From an uncultured Pseudomonadales bacterium (lineage in GTDB: Bacteria > Pseudomonadota > Gammaproteobacteria > Pseudomonadales > Azotimanducaceae), in NCBI GenBank assembly GCA_958296165.1, contig OY282447.1, positions 434,001 through 498,000 on the forward strand: a stretch of DNA of 64,000 nucleotides. Direction: 5' to 3'. The position numbers and the translations under genes were made by a program. The notes beneath the pieces are model-generated. The model worked only from the letters and a program-made list of their open reading frames with translations. It was not told where the DNA came from and searched no databases. Below, piece by piece: positions 33,079-44,100 of the stretch (position 1 is its first letter; each line of letters opens with the position of its first letter).

Positions 33079-34215
33079 AAAAGCACCGTCCGGCCGATGC
33101 AATTGCGGCGGCCAGCCGTTCAGCGGCGCGCGCCGAGACTCCGCCAACGCCTCGTCGAACACAACGCCCAGCCCCGGCGCCTCGTTGCACATGGCGTAGC
33201 CGTCGCGCCAATCGATCTGGCGCGGGAACAGGTCGGTAGCGAACGTGCCGGGGGCGCGTGGCATTTCCTGCACGCCGACGTTGCTGGTGGCCATGCACAG
33301 CGCCACGCCGGCTGCCGCGCTTACCGGGCCGAGCGGATTGTGCGGCACGATGTCGATGTAGTGCGTCTCGCACCAGTGCGCGATCTTCAATGCCTCCGTG
33401 AGGCCGCCGACGATGCCGAGATCGATGCGGGCATAGCTCACCAGCTCCTCCTCGATGACCTCACGGAACGCCCACTTCGACGCCCACTGTTCGCCGGCCG
33501 CAATGGGCAGCCGAACGTGGCGAGCCAGCGTGCGGTAGCTGGCCGGATTCTCTGAACGCAGCGGATCTTCGATGAAGAACGGGCGATACGGTTCCAGGCG
33601 CGTACACAACTCGATGGCGCGCGGCGTGTCGAGCCGCGTGTGTACGTCCAGGCAAAGGCCGATCCTATCGCCCACCGCTTCGCGCACTGCCGCCATGTGC
33701 TCCACCGCGCCGGCGCACGCCAGGCCCAGGTCGAGCAAGCCGCCGGCGTCGTCCTCGTCGGTCGGCAGATGCCAGCGCAGGAACTTCCACCCCGCCGCCA
33801 CCGCCGCTTCGCAGTTGGCGAGCAGTTCTTCCAAGTTGCGGCCCTGGACATGCGGATAGCACACCACTTTGTCGCGCACCGGGCCGCCGAGCAGCTTGTA
33901 GACGGGCATCTTGAGCGCCTTGCCCTTGATGTCCCACAGCGCGACGTCGATGGCGCTGATGGCGCACGCGTAGACCTTGTCGGCCGGGAAGAAGCTGGCG
34001 CGGAACATGCGTTGCCAAAGCCGCTCCGTGGCGAACGGGTCCGCGCCAACCACGATTTCCGATAGATGTCGGACCGCTTGATCGATGGCGCCGCCCCAGT
34101 GCCCGATGCCGGCTTCGCCCAAGCCGGCAATGCCGGCGTCGGTCTCCACTTTGACGATGAAGTACTTGCGGCCCTCGCCTCGGCAGCAGAAGGTCTTGAT
34201 GGCTGTGACTTTCAT
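33067..34215 (-). CDS. Enolase-superfamily dehydratase (mandelate racemase/mannonate-galactonate dehydratase-like)
   Basis: 382 residues from ATG 34215 (MKVTAIKTFCCRGEGRKYF); earlier codons look non-coding. Metal ligands of the barrel are seen in LCLDVHTRLD, FFIEDPLRSEN and AAGEQWASKW, with VPHNPLGPVS near the C-terminus. DVH in the first ligand segment places a His where sugar-acid dehydratases have an acid/base catalyst. The likely reaction is dehydration of a sugar acid to a 2-keto-3-deoxy acid, with substrate unknown. The gene ends inside the tandem repeats at 33019-33078. Confidence 0.85.
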   Translation of the reverse strand: MKVTAIKTFCCRGEGRKYFIVKVETDAGIAGLGEAGIGHWGGAIDQAVRHLSEIVVGADPFATERLWQRMFRASFFPADKVYACAISAIDVALWDIKGKALKMPVYKLLGGPVRDKVVCYPHVQGRNLEELLANCEAAVAAGWKFLRWHLPTDEDDAGGLLDLGLACAGAVEHMAAVREAVGDRIGLCLDVHTRLDTPRAIELCTRLEPYRPFFIEDPLRSENPASYRTLARHVRLPIAAGEQWASKWAFREVIEEELVSYARIDLGIVGGLTEALKIAHWCETHYIDIVPHNPLGPVSAAAGVALCMATSNVGVQEMPRAPGTFATDLFPRQIDWRDGYAMCNEAPGLGVVFDEALAESRRAPLNGWPPQLHRPDGAFTNW

Positions 34216-34418
34216 GTGAAACTTAAGCGTCCGCGTTCCCCTCATGCTGCCACACGGCGGCCCGTCTTTGGCAGCAGCGGCGGCGCCGAAGTGTAGATTC
34301 CGCGCCTTGATGCGGCCGGTCCCGGCCAGCCTTGCTCGCACACCTGTGAGCTAGGGTTGCAAAGACGCCGCAAAACCATCATGTTTCGCGCTTGGCAAAG
34401 AACAGGCGAGAGGTCTGA

Positions 34419-35696
34419 ATGGCCAACGACCACGGCAAGCGCAGCGGCGAGTTCCTGTACTGCTCGTTCTGCCACAAGAGCCAGCACGAGGTGCGCAAAC
34501 TCATCGCTGGCACCGCGGTACACATCTGTGACGAGTGCGTTGAGCTGTGCAACGACATCATCCGCGAAGAGGTGCCCGACGCCGATGGCAAGGAAAGCGA
34601 CAAGCTGCCGGTGCCGGTGGAGATCAAGCAAATCCTCGACGAATACGTCATCCATCAGGAACAGGCCAAAAAAGTGCTTTCGGTTGCGGTCTACAACCAC
34701 TACAAGCGCCTCAAGTACAAGGGCAAGAAGGACGACGTCGAACTGTCGAAGTCCAACATCCTGCTGATCGGCCCCACCGGCTGCGGCAAGACGCTCTTGG
34801 CGGAGACGCTAGCCCGCCTGCTCGACGTGCCGTTCACCATCGCGGACGCCACCACCCTCACCGAAGCCGGCTATGTGGGCGAGGATGTCGAGAACATCAT
34901 CCAGAAGCTGCTGCAGAAGTGCGAGTACGACCGTGAGCGGGCTCAAGTGGGCATCGTCTACATCGACGAGATCGACAAGATCTCGCGCAAGTCCGACAAC
35001 CCCTCGATCACTCGGGACGTGTCCGGCGAAGGCGTGCAGCAAGCGCTGCTCAAGCTCATCGAAGGCACCATCGCCTCCGTACCGCCGCAAGGAGGCCGCA
35101 AGCATCCGCAGCAGGAGTTCCTGCAGGTGGACACCTCCAACATCCTGTTCATTTGCGGCGGCGCGTTCTCCGGCCTCGACAAAGTCGTCATGGCCCGCAC
35201 CAACAAGAGCGGCATCGGCTTCGGCGCCGACCCCGCCACAGCCAAGCAAGATCTAGCCTCGATCGGCGAGATCCTCCGCCAGGTGGAGCCGGAGGACCTC
35301 ATGAAGTACGGCCTCATTCCCGAGTTCGTCGGCCGCCTGCCGGTGATCGCAACGCTCGGCGAACTCGACACAGACGCACTGATGCGCATTCTCGTCGAGC
35401 CCAAGAACTCGCTCACTCGCCAGTACACCAAGCTGTTCGAGATGGAAGGCGTGGAGGTGGACTTCCGCGACGACGCGCTGCGCGCCGTGGCCGAGAAAGC
35501 CATGGACCGCAAGACGGGCGCGCGTGGTCTACGCTCCATACTGGAATCCGTGCTGCTCGACACCATGTACGAACTGCCCTCGTCCGAATCGGTGGCCAAG
35601 GTGGTGGTGGACGGCAGCGTCATCAGGGGCGAGAGCGCACCCATGCTCATGTACGAGAACGTCGACGAACCTAGCACCGCGTCTTCGCAGGGCTAG
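34419..35696 (+). CDS. clpX: ClpX, ATP-dependent unfoldase of ClpXP
   Basis: A 425-residue ClpX. The zinc-binding domain has two Cys pairs ([18 protein letters not shown]). Walker A is [13 protein letters not shown], pore loop 1 is in [11 protein letters not shown], Walker [12 protein letters not shown], and the ClpP-binding IGF loop is present (SGIGFGAD). Sensor 2 lies in [13 protein letters not shown]. It unfolds tagged substrates and feeds them to ClpP. In most gammaproteobacteria clpP lies just upstream; here the upstream neighbour is the divergent dehydratase gene, so clpP must be elsewhere. lon follows 39 bases downstream. Confidence 0.98.
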   Translation: MANDHGKRSGEFLYCSFCHKSQHEVRKLIAGTAVHICDECVELCNDIIREEVPDADGKESDKLPVPVEIKQILDEYVIHQEQAKKVLSVAVYNHYKRLKYKGKKDDVELSKSNILLIGPTGCGKTLLAETLARLLDVPFTIADATTLTEAGYVGEDVENIIQKLLQKCEYDRERAQVGIVYIDEIDKISRKSDNPSITRDVSGEGVQQALLKLIEGTIASVPPQGGRKHPQQEFLQVDTSNILFICGGAFSGLDKVVMARTNKSGIGFGADPATAKQDLASIGEILRQVEPEDLMKYGLIPEFVGRLPVIATLGELDTDALMRILVEPKNSLTRQYTKLFEMEGVEVDFRDDALRAVAEKAMDRKTGARGLRSILESVLLDTMYELPSSESVAKVVVDGSVIRGESAPMLMYENVDEPSTASSQG

Positions 35697-35735
35697 CGAT
35701 GCGCCGCCGGCGAGAGACAGCGTAGGTCGCCAGCC

Positions 35736-38162
35736 GTGACTCTCTCCCTAGCCGTCTTGCCGCTGCGCCAGATGGTCGTCTATCCGCACGGCATCCACCC
35801 GCTGTTCGTCGGCACCGAGCGCTCCATCCGCGCTCTGCAAGCGGCCACCGCCAGCGACAAGAGCATCCTATTGGTCGCAAGGCGCGATGCCGAGGCGGCC
35901 GACCCAGGCCCGGACGACCTGTTCGACGTAGGCACGGTGGGAAACGTGCTGCAGCTGCTCTCGCTGCCGGACGGCAAGGTGAAGGTGCTCATCGAAGGCG
36001 GGCGACGTGCCAAGATCGAGCGGATCGCCGTCGACGGCGACTACATCACGGCGGACGTCACCGAGGTGGACGAACCGCAGCCGTCCGACGCCTTTGCCGA
36101 AGCGGCGCTGCGTTCCCTGCTGACCCAGTTCGAGCGCTTCGCCAAGGCTTCCAAGAAAGTCGCGGAAGATGTGCTCGCATCGCTCGCAAGCATCGACGAT
36201 CCGGCTCGACTGGCCGACACCATCGCCGCGCAAGCGCCGTTCAAGCTTGAAGCCAAGCAGGAGGTGCTGGAAACCTTCGACTTGGAGCAGCGCGTCGGGC
36301 GTGTAGTCCGCCTGCTCAACGAGGAAATAGACGCGCGCCGAATGGACCGCCGCATCCGCGGCCGCGTCAAGAAGCAGATAGAAAAGAGCCAACGCGAGTA
36401 CTACTTGAGCGAGCAGATCAAGGCCATCCACAAGGAACTCGGCTCGCTCTCAGACGCACCTAGCGAGTTCGATGCAATGCAGGAACGCATCGACGCCGCT
36501 GGCATGTCCAAGGACGCCCGCAAGAAGGCCATCGGCGAGCTGGCCAAGCTCAAGCTCATGGCGCCGATGGCGGCGGAAGCCACCGTGGTGCGCAGCTACC
36601 TCGATTGGATGCTCTCGATCCCTTGGAAGAAGAAGAGCCGCGTGCGCCGCGATCTCAAGGCGGCGCAGCGGATTCTCGCCGAGGACCACTACGGCTTGGA
36701 GGACGTCAAAGAGCGCGTCTTGGAGCATCTTGCGGTGCAAAGTCGCGTCAGCAAGGTGAAGGGTCCCGTCTTGTGCTTGGTCGGCGCGCCGGGCGTGGGC
36801 AAGACCTCCCTCGGCGAGTCCATCGCCCGCGCCACCAACCGCAAGTACGTGCGCATGGCCTTGGGCGGCGTGCGCGACGAAGCGGAGATCCGCGGCCACC
36901 GGCGCACCTATATAGGCTCGTTGCCCGGCAAAGTGCTGCAGAAGATGGCCAAGGCCGGCGTGCGCAATCCGCTATTCCTGCTCGACGAAGTGGACAAGAT
37001 GGGCATGGACATGCGCGGCGATCCTGCTTCGGCCTTGCTCGAAGTGCTGGACCCAGAGCAAAACCACGCCTTCAACGACCACTACCTCGAAGTGGACTAC
37101 GACCTCTCGGACGTGTTCTTCGTTTGCACCTCCAACTCCATGAACATCCCGCCGGCGCTGCTCGACCGCATGGAAGTCATCCGCTTGGCGGGCTATACCG
37201 AAGACGAAAAGCGCAACATCGCCAAGCGCTATCTCATCCCCAAACAAAAGCGCTTGAGCGGCCTCGCGGCAGACGACTTGAGCATCGGCGCCACTGCGCT
37301 CACGCACTTGATCCGCTACTACACCAAGGAAGCCGGAGTGCGTGGCCTAGAGCGCGAGATCGCCAAGCTGTGCCGCAAGGTGGTGACGGAACAGGCATTC
37401 AACGGCGCACGCCCGGCCCCCAAAGAGATCGGCCGAGACGACGTCGAGGCGTACAACGGCGTGCGCAAGTTCAACTACGGTCGCGCCGAGCGGCGCAACC
37501 AGGTGGGCGTGGTGAGCGGCTTGGCGTGGACGCAGGCCGGCGGAGAGTTGCTGAACATCGAGGCTTTGGCAGTGAGCGGCAAGGGTCGTCAGATCAAGAC
37601 CGGCTCGCTTGGCGACGTGATGCAGGAATCCATCCAGGCCGCGCTCAGCTTCGTGCGCAGCCGCGCCGACGCCCTCGGCATCGCGGCAGATTTCCACGAA
37701 CGCCTAGACCTGCACATCCACGTGCCGGAAGGCGCCACGCCGAAAGACGGCCCTTCCGCCGGCATCGGCATGTGTACGGCGCTCGTCAGCGTGCTGACGG
37801 GCATTCCGGTGGCCGCCGACGTCGCCATGACCGGCGAAATCACGCTGCGCGGTCAAGTGCTGCCCATCGGCGGCCTAAAGGAGAAGCTCCTGGCCGCTCA
37901 CCGCGGCGGCATCAAGCGCGTGGTGATACCCAAGGAGAACGAGCGCGACTTGAAGGAAGTGCCCGACAACGTCAAGACCAAGCTCGACATCCTGGCGGCG
38001 GAGTGGATGGACGACGTAATCGAAATCGCTCTGGTGCGCTCACCGCAACCATCGGCCTCGAAGGCTGCTGAGACCAACTTGCTGCTTGAAACGGCAGCCA
38101 GCAAGACGCTAAATCAACCAACCGCGGCAGGAACCACCCATGACCAAGACCGAACTCATTGA
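35736..38162 (+). CDS. lon: Lon ATP-dependent protease
   Basis: 808 residues from GTG 35736. N-domain [20 protein letters not shown], Walker [13 protein letters not shown], Walker [13 protein letters not shown], and the catalytic dyad Ser in [11 protein letters not shown] and Lys in [10 protein letters not shown]. It degrades misfolded and regulatory proteins in the cytoplasm. The C-terminus runs about 24 residues beyond the usual end as a low-complexity tail and overlaps hupB by 23 bases, so a stop codon may have been lost. The clpX-lon-hupB-ppiD order is standard. Confidence 0.98.
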   Translation: MTLSLAVLPLRQMVVYPHGIHPLFVGTERSIRALQAATASDKSILLVARRDAEAADPGPDDLFDVGTVGNVLQLLSLPDGKVKVLIEGGRRAKIERIAVDGDYITADVTEVDEPQPSDAFAEAALRSLLTQFERFAKASKKVAEDVLASLASIDDPARLADTIAAQAPFKLEAKQEVLETFDLEQRVGRVVRLLNEEIDARRMDRRIRGRVKKQIEKSQREYYLSEQIKAIHKELGSLSDAPSEFDAMQERIDAAGMSKDARKKAIGELAKLKLMAPMAAEATVVRSYLDWMLSIPWKKKSRVRRDLKAAQRILAEDHYGLEDVKERVLEHLAVQSRVSKVKGPVLCLVGAPGVGKTSLGESIARATNRKYVRMALGGVRDEAEIRGHRRTYIGSLPGKVLQKMAKAGVRNPLFLLDEVDKMGMDMRGDPASALLEVLDPEQNHAFNDHYLEVDYDLSDVFFVCTSNSMNIPPALLDRMEVIRLAGYTEDEKRNIAKRYLIPKQKRLSGLAADDLSIGATALTHLIRYYTKEAGVRGLEREIAKLCRKVVTEQAFNGARPAPKEIGRDDVEAYNGVRKFNYGRAERRNQVGVVSGLAWTQAGGELLNIEALAVSGKGRQIKTGSLGDVMQESIQAALSFVRSRADALGIAADFHERLDLHIHVPEGATPKDGPSAGIGMCTALVSVLTGIPVAADVAMTGEITLRGQVLPIGGLKEKLLAAHRGGIKRVVIPKENERDLKEVPDNVKTKLDILAAEWMDDVIEIALVRSPQPSASKAAETNLLLETAASKTLNQPTAAGTTHDQDRTH

Positions 38163-38412
38163 CCACATCGCCTCCGAAGCGGATATCTCGAAGGCAGCCG
38201 CCGGGCGCGCGTTGAACACCACTTTGGCCGCCATCGCGAAATCCTTGACCGAAGGCGAGGACGTTACGTTGATCGGCTTCGGCACGTTCCTAGTGCGTGA
38301 ACGCAGCGCCCGCACGGGACGCAATCCGCGCAGCGGCGAGATGTTGACGATCGCCGCTTCCAAAACGGCTGCTTTCAAACCCGCCCAAGCGTTGAAGAGT
38401 GCGCTCAACTAG
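38140..38412 (+). CDS. hupB: HU family DNA-binding protein
   Basis: A 90-residue HU protein. The N-terminal helices ([20 protein letters not shown]), the core [20 protein letters not shown] and the DNA-binding arm [16 protein letters not shown] are complete. HU bends DNA and organises the nucleoid. The ATG lies within the 3' end of lon (23-base overlap), with GCAGGAACC as a ribosome-binding site inside the lon tail. Confidence 0.97.
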   Translation: MTKTELIDHIASEADISKAAAGRALNTTLAAIAKSLTEGEDVTLIGFGTFLVRERSARTGRNPRSGEMLTIAASKTAAFKPAQALKSALN

Positions 38413-38499
38413 CCAACCGCGGGCAACGATGTGGCATCCTGCTCTCGCGTCGGTGCGGGCTGACCGTCTCGACGCACTAGCCTCAATGTACTAACTGCC

Positions 38500-40392
38500 A
38501 TGCTGCAAAAAATGCGCGCCGGCGCCCAAGGGATGCTGGCCAAAGTCCTTGTCGGCCTGATCGTCTTCGTGCTGGCGGTGTTTGGGTTCGGCGCCTTCGA
38601 TTTGTTTTCCACGTCGGAGCCGGTGGCGGCCACCGTCAACGGCGACGACATTACCGAACGCGCGCTCGATGTCGAGACCGATCGGCGGCGCGCGGCGGTG
38701 GAAGCCCAATACGGCGAAGATGTACCGGCGCAGTACATCGAGCAGCTGGTGCAGCGCAGCTTGGTGCTGGAGTCGCTGATCGCACAGGCGCTCATCGATC
38801 GGGCCGCTGCCGATCTGAACCTGACGATCGCCGATCAGGCGGTGCAGACGTTGATTCGCCAGCAATTCTCGGACGACGACTACTACCGCAGATTCCTCTC
38901 CTGGCAAGGGCATACGCCGTTGACCTATCAAGCCGCAACGGCCGAGGGCGAGATCCGCCGGCAGTTGGTGCGCGGCTTCAGCGACACCGCCTTCGTCACC
39001 AATCGCGAGGTGCGCGGCGCCGCCCGATTGCGCCTCCAACGCCGCGACGTGGCGTGGCTGTTGTTCGATGTCGAGACGCTCGCCGCGAGCGTGCAGGTGG
39101 CCGACGCCGAGATCGAAGAACACTACGGCACCCACCTCGACGACTACATGACCGACGAGCGCTTCGACTTCGATTTCGTGCGCTTGCCCAAAGCCGCCTT
39201 AACCGAAGACATCGAGCCCGAAGACATCGACCAGGACGCCGTCGCCCAAGCCTACGAGGACGAGACCGCCATGCTCGAGCCGCGCCGACACGGCGCCCAC
39301 ATCCTGCTCGAAGTCAACGACGAGCGCAGCGTCGAAGACGCGAAGAGCATCCTCCTCGACGTGCGCTCGGAGGTCGACGCCGGCGCGGACTTCGCGGCAA
39401 AGGCAAGAGAACTGTCCGAAGACGCCGGTTCGGCCGCCGAAGGAGGCGACTTGGGCGCCGCCGGCAAAGGCGTCTTCGCAGCGCCCTTCGAGGAAGCGCT
39501 GTGGGCGTTGGCGCCGGGGCAGATGTCGGATCCGGTGGAAACCGAGTTCGGCGTTCACCTCGTCAAGCTCATCGCCATTGAAGACCCCGAAATCCCCCCC
39601 CTCGAAGAACGCCGCGACGCCATCGTCGCCAGCCTGCGCGATGCAGAAGGGCAGCGCCGGTTCGACGAAGCGCTGGACGAGATGAAGGAAATCGCGTTCG
39701 AGCAGGCAGATTCGCTGGCCGCCCTCACCGAGAGCTTCGGCTTGGCGATCGAGCAGCTAGACGGCGCTACCCGCACCAGCCAGGATGGCATCCTCGCCGA
39801 CAACGCCGTGCGCCAAGCCCTATTCGCAGACGACGTGCTGTTCGAAGCCTACAACAGCGATGCTGTGGCGAGCGCCGACGGCCACATCGTGGTCGGGCGT
39901 CTGCGTGCGCGCCATCCCGCCGAGGAACGCCCGTTGGAGGAAGTTCGCGAGGCGATCCGCAGCCAGCTTGCCAACACGCAGGCGCTCGGGCTGGCGGAGG
40001 AAGCGGCCTTCAACGCGTTGGCCGCCTTGTCTAGCGGCGTCACGCCAGCCGATGTCGCAACGCAGAGCGGCGTCGATTGGGAACGAGGCGACGGGTTGCA
40101 GATCGACAACAGCGAAGTACCGGCGGCCATCGTCAAGACGGCGTTCGAAATGGCCGCACCGGCGGCGGGTGAACGGCAGACCGAGGTGGCAACGCTGGCC
40201 AACGGTTCGCGCGCAGTATTGGTGTTGTCCAACGTGGTGTTGGCCGACTATCAGGCGTTGTCGGATTCGGAGCGCACCGCGATGGCCGAAGTCGTCAAGC
40301 GCGAAATTGCCGAGCGGGACTATCTGGCGTTGCTGGCGAGCTTGCGCGCCAATTCCTCCGTGACCGCGATCAGCTTCAACGACGCGCAATAG
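38500..40392 (+). CDS. ppiD: PpiD, membrane-anchored periplasmic peptidyl-prolyl isomerase/chaperone
   Basis: A 630-residue protein with an N-terminal membrane anchor (MLAKVLVGLIVFVLAVFGFG), a SurA-like N-domain (residues about 40-200) and a parvulin domain (HGAHILLEVNDERSVEDA, then FAAKARELSEDAGSAAEGGD and FGVHLVKLI). Length matches E. coli PpiD (623). It acts at the SecYEG exit on emerging outer-membrane and periplasmic proteins. It follows hupB by 87 bases without other genes. Confidence 0.95.
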   Translation: MLQKMRAGAQGMLAKVLVGLIVFVLAVFGFGAFDLFSTSEPVAATVNGDDITERALDVETDRRRAAVEAQYGEDVPAQYIEQLVQRSLVLESLIAQALIDRAAADLNLTIADQAVQTLIRQQFSDDDYYRRFLSWQGHTPLTYQAATAEGEIRRQLVRGFSDTAFVTNREVRGAARLRLQRRDVAWLLFDVETLAASVQVADAEIEEHYGTHLDDYMTDERFDFDFVRLPKAALTEDIEPEDIDQDAVAQAYEDETAMLEPRRHGAHILLEVNDERSVEDAKSILLDVRSEVDAGADFAAKARELSEDAGSAAEGGDLGAAGKGVFAAPFEEALWALAPGQMSDPVETEFGVHLVKLIAIEDPEIPPLEERRDAIVASLRDAEGQRRFDEALDEMKEIAFEQADSLAALTESFGLAIEQLDGATRTSQDGILADNAVRQALFADDVLFEAYNSDAVASADGHIVVGRLRARHPAEERPLEEVREAIRSQLANTQALGLAEEAAFNALAALSSGVTPADVATQSGVDWERGDGLQIDNSEVPAAIVKTAFEMAAPAAGERQTEVATLANGSRAVLVLSNVVLADYQALSDSERTAMAEVVKREIAERDYLALLASLRANSSVTAISFNDAQ

Positions 40393-40393
40393 C

Positions 40394-41215
40394 ACCACGA
40401 ACGCGTACGACCAGGCCGTTCCCGAGCAGCGCGACCAGCGCGCGCGGCTGTTCGCCGCCTGGCTCGGCTCTGACGCCGGCCATCGGCTCCTGGCGGCGGA
40501 ACGGCCTCTGCTGCACGAGGCGGTGCGCCGCTTCCACGGCGACGCCGTGCTCTGGGTGGGCGCGGTGCGCGACTTGCTGGACACGACGACTCGTTGCATG
40601 GTGCGCGAGCGGCTGTTTGCCAGTTGCCGCCGCACCGCTTGCGGCGAGCGAACGGCGGCCGAAGCCGCGCCTGGCTCGTGGTGCGATTTCAAGGTGGTGG
40701 CATCCGACGCCGCACAGCTGCCGCTGCCAGCGGCCTGCATGGACGGCGTGGTGCTGCATCATGCCTTGGAGACCAACCCGGATCGTCGCGGCGCGCTACG
40801 CGAAGCGGCAAGAGTGTTGCGGCCGGGCGGCCGATTGCTGATCCTCGGCATCAATCCGCTCAGCCTGTGGCTGCTGGCCAAGCCGGGCGGCACTTTCCGA
40901 CACATGAAGCCCGTCAGCGCGCCGCGCCTGCACGACTGGCTGGCCCTGCTCGGCTTGGAGCGGGATGCCAGGACGGCGTATCTCAACTACCGCTCCGTGC
41001 TTCCCTTGGCGTTGGATGGCGAACGATGGCGGCGCGTCAGCGCCTGGTTGAGCAAGGCGCAGGCGCCGGTAGGCGGCGTGTATCTCGTCACGGCCGTCAA
41101 GGTCGGCCACGGCTTCATCGGCGCACAGCGCCGCATCGGCGCAGAGCAGCTGCCCGCGAACTCCGCCGCCCTGCCCAATCCGGCTCGCCAAGCCGCGCAG
41201 ACGTCCAACCGATGA
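40394..41215 (+). CDS. SAM-dependent methyltransferase, YafS-like, start uncertain
   Basis: The protein contains a methyltransferase core: [20 protein letters not shown] and [20 protein letters not shown]. The first standard start is GTG 40523, but residues encoded just upstream ([20 protein letters not shown]) look like the N-terminus of this family, and between the stop at 40361 and 40523 no ATG, GTG or TTG exists in frame. So either a non-standard start or a lost start codon is involved; my left boundary is the open frame after ppiD. The order methyltransferase-rnhA-dnaQ matches E. coli yafS-rnhA-dnaQ. The stop overlaps rnhA as ATGA. Confidence 0.75.
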   Translation, partial: TTNAYDQAVPEQRDQRARLFAAWLGSDAGHRLLAAERPLLHEAVRRFHGDAVLWVGAVRDLLDTTTRCMVRERLFASCRRTACGERTAAEAAPGSWCDFKVVASDAAQLPLPAACMDGVVLHHALETNPDRRGALREAARVLRPGGRLLILGINPLSLWLLAKPGGTFRHMKPVSAPRLHDWLALLGLERDARTAYLNYRSVLPLALDGERWRRVSAWLSKAQAPVGGVYLVTAVKVGHGFIGAQRRIGAEQLPANSAALPNPARQAAQTSNR

Positions 41216-41667
41216 CGGTTCGCGTTGAGATATTCACCGACGGCGCGTGCCGCGGCAACCCCGGCCCCGGCGGCTGGGCCGCGCTGCTACGCTACCGCGA
41301 GGCCGAGAAGACCATTCGCGGCGCCGAATACTGCACCACCAACAACCGCATGGAACTCTTGGCTGCCATCGAAGGATTGGCGGCGCTCAAACGCAAGAGC
41401 GAAGTGACGTTGACGACCGACTCGCAATACGTCCGGCAAGGCATCACGCGGTGGATCGAAAGATGGAAGCAGCGCGGCTGGAGACGGGCCGACAAGCAGC
41501 CGGTGCTGAATCAAGACCTTTGGCGGCGCCTGGACGACTTGAACCAGCGCCACGACGTGTCCTGGCATTGGGTGAAGGGACACAGCGGCCATGCCGAGAA
41601 CGAGGCCGTGGACAGCGCCGCCAACGCCGCCATCGACGAAATGCTGTTGCGCCGCGGCAACGGCTGA
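41212..41667 (+). CDS. rnhA: Ribonuclease HI
   Basis: 151 residues from ATG 41212, which overlaps the methyltransferase stop by four bases. The catalytic residues are all present: Asp in [17 protein letters not shown], Glu in [14 protein letters not shown], Asp in [12 protein letters not shown], His and Asp in [14 protein letters not shown]. It degrades the RNA strand of RNA-DNA hybrids, such as R-loops and primers. Length fits E. coli RnhA (155). Confidence 0.98.
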   Translation: MTVRVEIFTDGACRGNPGPGGWAALLRYREAEKTIRGAEYCTTNNRMELLAAIEGLAALKRKSEVTLTTDSQYVRQGITRWIERWKQRGWRRADKQPVLNQDLWRRLDDLNQRHDVSWHWVKGHSGHAENEAVDSAANAAIDEMLLRRGNG

Positions 41668-41714
41668 AACGCGCTCTTGCGGCGCTCTTATAGCTCTTGT
41701 TAGGGAGAAGGCCG

Positions 41715-42437
41715 ATGCGGCAAATCGTCCTCGACACGGAAACCACCGGCCTAGAGCCGGAGCAGGGCCATCGGGTGATCGAAGTAGGCGCAGTGGAGCT
41801 CGTCGATCGCCGCATTACCGGCAACAACTTGCAGCTCTATATCGACCCGCAGCGCGACATCGACGATGCGGCGTTCGAGGTGCATGGCCTAGACGCCGAC
41901 TTTCTCGCCGGCAAGCCCAAGTTCGCCGATGTTGCCGAGCAGTTCCTGGGCTTCATCAAGGATGCCGATCTCATCATCCACAACGCGCCGTTCGACATCT
42001 CCTTCATCGATTACGAACTGTCGCTGCTCGAAGGGCAGCGCAAGACGAGCATCGACGAGCTCTGTGCGGTCACCGACTCGCTGGCGCTGGCCCGACGCAA
42101 GCATCCCGGCCAGAAGAACAGCTTGGACGCGCTGTGCCGCCGCTATGGCGTAGACAACTCGACCCGGGAACTGCACGGCGCCTTGCTGGACGCGGAGATT
42201 CTGGCAGACGTCTACCTGGCCATGACGGGCGGGCAGCTATCGCTGTTCGGCGACGAGGACGGCGACAGGCCCGGTGCGGCAGACGAGGAGTTCGTCCGCC
42301 TGCCCGAAGACCGCCCGCCGATCCTCGTATTGCGCGCCAGCGCCGATGAGCTGATCCGTCACGAAGCCTACTTGGACGTCCTCGACAGCGCCGCCGCGGA
42401 AGGCGCCCTGTGGCGTCGCGCGGCGGCTGCTGCCTGA
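41715..42437 (+). CDS. dnaQ: DNA polymerase III epsilon subunit (proofreading exonuclease)
   Basis: 240 residues from ATG 41715, with AGGGAGAAG as ribosome-binding site. Exo motifs are complete: VLDTETTGLEPEQGHRVIEV, NAPFDISFIDYEL and ELHGALLDAEILADVYL. A clamp-binding motif follows the catalytic domain (GGQLSLFGDE), and the C-terminal tail would contact the alpha subunit. It gives replication its proofreading. This matters here because the Pol I of the same genome has lost its own exonuclease residues. Confidence 0.97.
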   Translation: MRQIVLDTETTGLEPEQGHRVIEVGAVELVDRRITGNNLQLYIDPQRDIDDAAFEVHGLDADFLAGKPKFADVAEQFLGFIKDADLIIHNAPFDISFIDYELSLLEGQRKTSIDELCAVTDSLALARRKHPGQKNSLDALCRRYGVDNSTRELHGALLDAEILADVYLAMTGGQLSLFGDEDGDRPGAADEEFVRLPEDRPPILVLRASADELIRHEAYLDVLDSAAAEGALWRRAAAAA

Positions 42438-42439
42438 AC

Positions 42440-43969
42440 CTACAGCAGCCAGGTGACGCAGATCCAACCCGCTATGCCCATCGTAAAGGTGTAAGGCAGA
42501 GCCATCAGCACCATGCGCCCGTAGGAAAGCTGGATGAGGGGCGCCAACGAGGAGGTGAGCAGGAACAGGAACGCGGCCTGGCCATTCGGCGTCGCCACGC
42601 TGGGGATGTTGGTGCCGGTGTTGATGGCCACCGCCAACAGCTCGAACTGCTGGCGACTGATGATGGCGGCATCGAACGCCTTCTCCACCTGGCCGATGTA
42701 GACAGTCGCCACGAATACATTGTCGCTGATCATCGAGAGCACGCCGTTGGCGATGTAGAACACCCCCGGCTGCTGGCTCTCCGGCAGTTGCAGCACGTAG
42801 TCGATCACCGGCTGGAACAGGTGTTGATCTGAAATCACGGCGACGATGCCGAAGAACACGCACAAGAGCGCCGTGAACGGCAGCGCCTCTTCGAAGGCCG
42901 GGCCGATGCGGTGCTCCTGAACGATGCCATTGAATGCCGTTTGCAGGACGATGATCGACAGCCCGATCAGCCCGATCTCCGCAACGTGGAACGCCAGCGC
43001 GAGAATCAACAGCAGCGCGGCAATGGCCTGCACTACCAGCCGCGCACGATCAACGTTCGTGCGCTTGGCGGTTTGTTCGGCATCGTAGTTTTCGAGCACC
43101 GTCAACACCTTGGCGGGCATGGGGATGCCGTAGCTAAACGCCTTCGTCGCCTCGAGCGCCAGGCATGTGACGAGGCCAACGGCCAATACCGGCAGCGTCA
43201 CCGGCGCCATGCGGAGAAAGAACTCGATGAACTCCCAGCCCATGCGCGTGCCGATGAGCACGTTTTGAGGCTCGCCGACGATGGTCATCACGCCGCCCAA
43301 AGCCGTGCCCACCGCGGCGTGCATCACGAGGCTTCGCAAGAAGGCGCGAAAACGGTCGATGTCTTCGTTGGCCAACTCGGGCACTTCTTCATCGCCCTCT
43401 CTAACGGCCTCTTCGAGCCTATCGATCGCTCGCTCGAAGACTACATCGTAGTAGACCCGGTAGAAGCCCGCCGCCACGCTGATGACCACCGCCATGACAG
43501 TGAGCGCATCCAGGAAGGCCGACAGAATCGCCGCGACGAAGCTGAACAGGACCGCCAACAGCAGCTTGTTGCGAACGCCAACGAGAATCTTGGTAAACGT
43601 GAACAGCAAGAGATCCTTCATGAAGAAAATGCCGGCGACCATGAACATCAGCAGCAGGATCACAGGCAGGTTGACTTCCACTTCGTGAAAGACATGCTCG
43701 GGCGACGTCATGCCGATCACCAACGCCTCGATCGCCAACAAGCCGCCCGGTTGCAGCGGATAGCAGCGCAAGGCCATGGCGAGGGTGAAGATGAACTCCA
43801 GCACCAACACCCAACCAGCGATGAAGCCGCCAAAGGCGGCATAGAGGAATGGATTGACGATCAAGAAGGCGACGATCGCGCCCTTGTACCAAGCCGGCGC
43901 GCCACCAAGGAAGTTGGTCAAGTAGCTGTGCCACCAAGCTCCGTTGCGCAGGTCTTGTACTTCGGCCAT
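42440..43969 (-). CDS. nhaB: Na+/H+ antiporter NhaB
   Basis: 509 residues from ATG 43969 ([20 protein letters not shown]), with GGAGAACGC upstream; E. coli NhaB has 513. About a dozen hydrophobic segments are seen, with NhaB signatures [60 protein letters not shown] and [19 protein letters not shown]. It exchanges cytoplasmic sodium for protons, implying a sodium-containing habitat. Convergent with dnaQ, divergent from nudC. Confidence 0.95.
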   Translation of the reverse strand: MAEVQDLRNGAWWHSYLTNFLGGAPAWYKGAIVAFLIVNPFLYAAFGGFIAGWVLVLEFIFTLAMALRCYPLQPGGLLAIEALVIGMTSPEHVFHEVEVNLPVILLLMFMVAGIFFMKDLLLFTFTKILVGVRNKLLLAVLFSFVAAILSAFLDALTVMAVVISVAAGFYRVYYDVVFERAIDRLEEAVREGDEEVPELANEDIDRFRAFLRSLVMHAAVGTALGGVMTIVGEPQNVLIGTRMGWEFIEFFLRMAPVTLPVLAVGLVTCLALEATKAFSYGIPMPAKVLTVLENYDAEQTAKRTNVDRARLVVQAIAALLLILALAFHVAEIGLIGLSIIVLQTAFNGIVQEHRIGPAFEEALPFTALLCVFFGIVAVISDQHLFQPVIDYVLQLPESQQPGVFYIANGVLSMISDNVFVATVYIGQVEKAFDAAIISRQQFELLAVAINTGTNIPSVATPNGQAAFLFLLTSSLAPLIQLSYGRMVLMALPYTFTMGIAGWICVTWLL

Positions 43970-44100
43970 GCGTTCTCCTTCAATCTTGAGGTCAATACGA
44001 GACCATGCCGCGACACGCCGCCCACGGTCTTGCCGTAGGCGCCCCAATCCGCGAAACTAGACGGCAAGGCTTTGCGCCGAGTATAGCAACAGGGGTTGCC

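Noticed and set aside
36605-38071. Second long plus-strand frame within lon
   Set aside because: It is out of frame with an unmistakable lon gene and is Arg-rich low-complexity sequence typical of a shadow.
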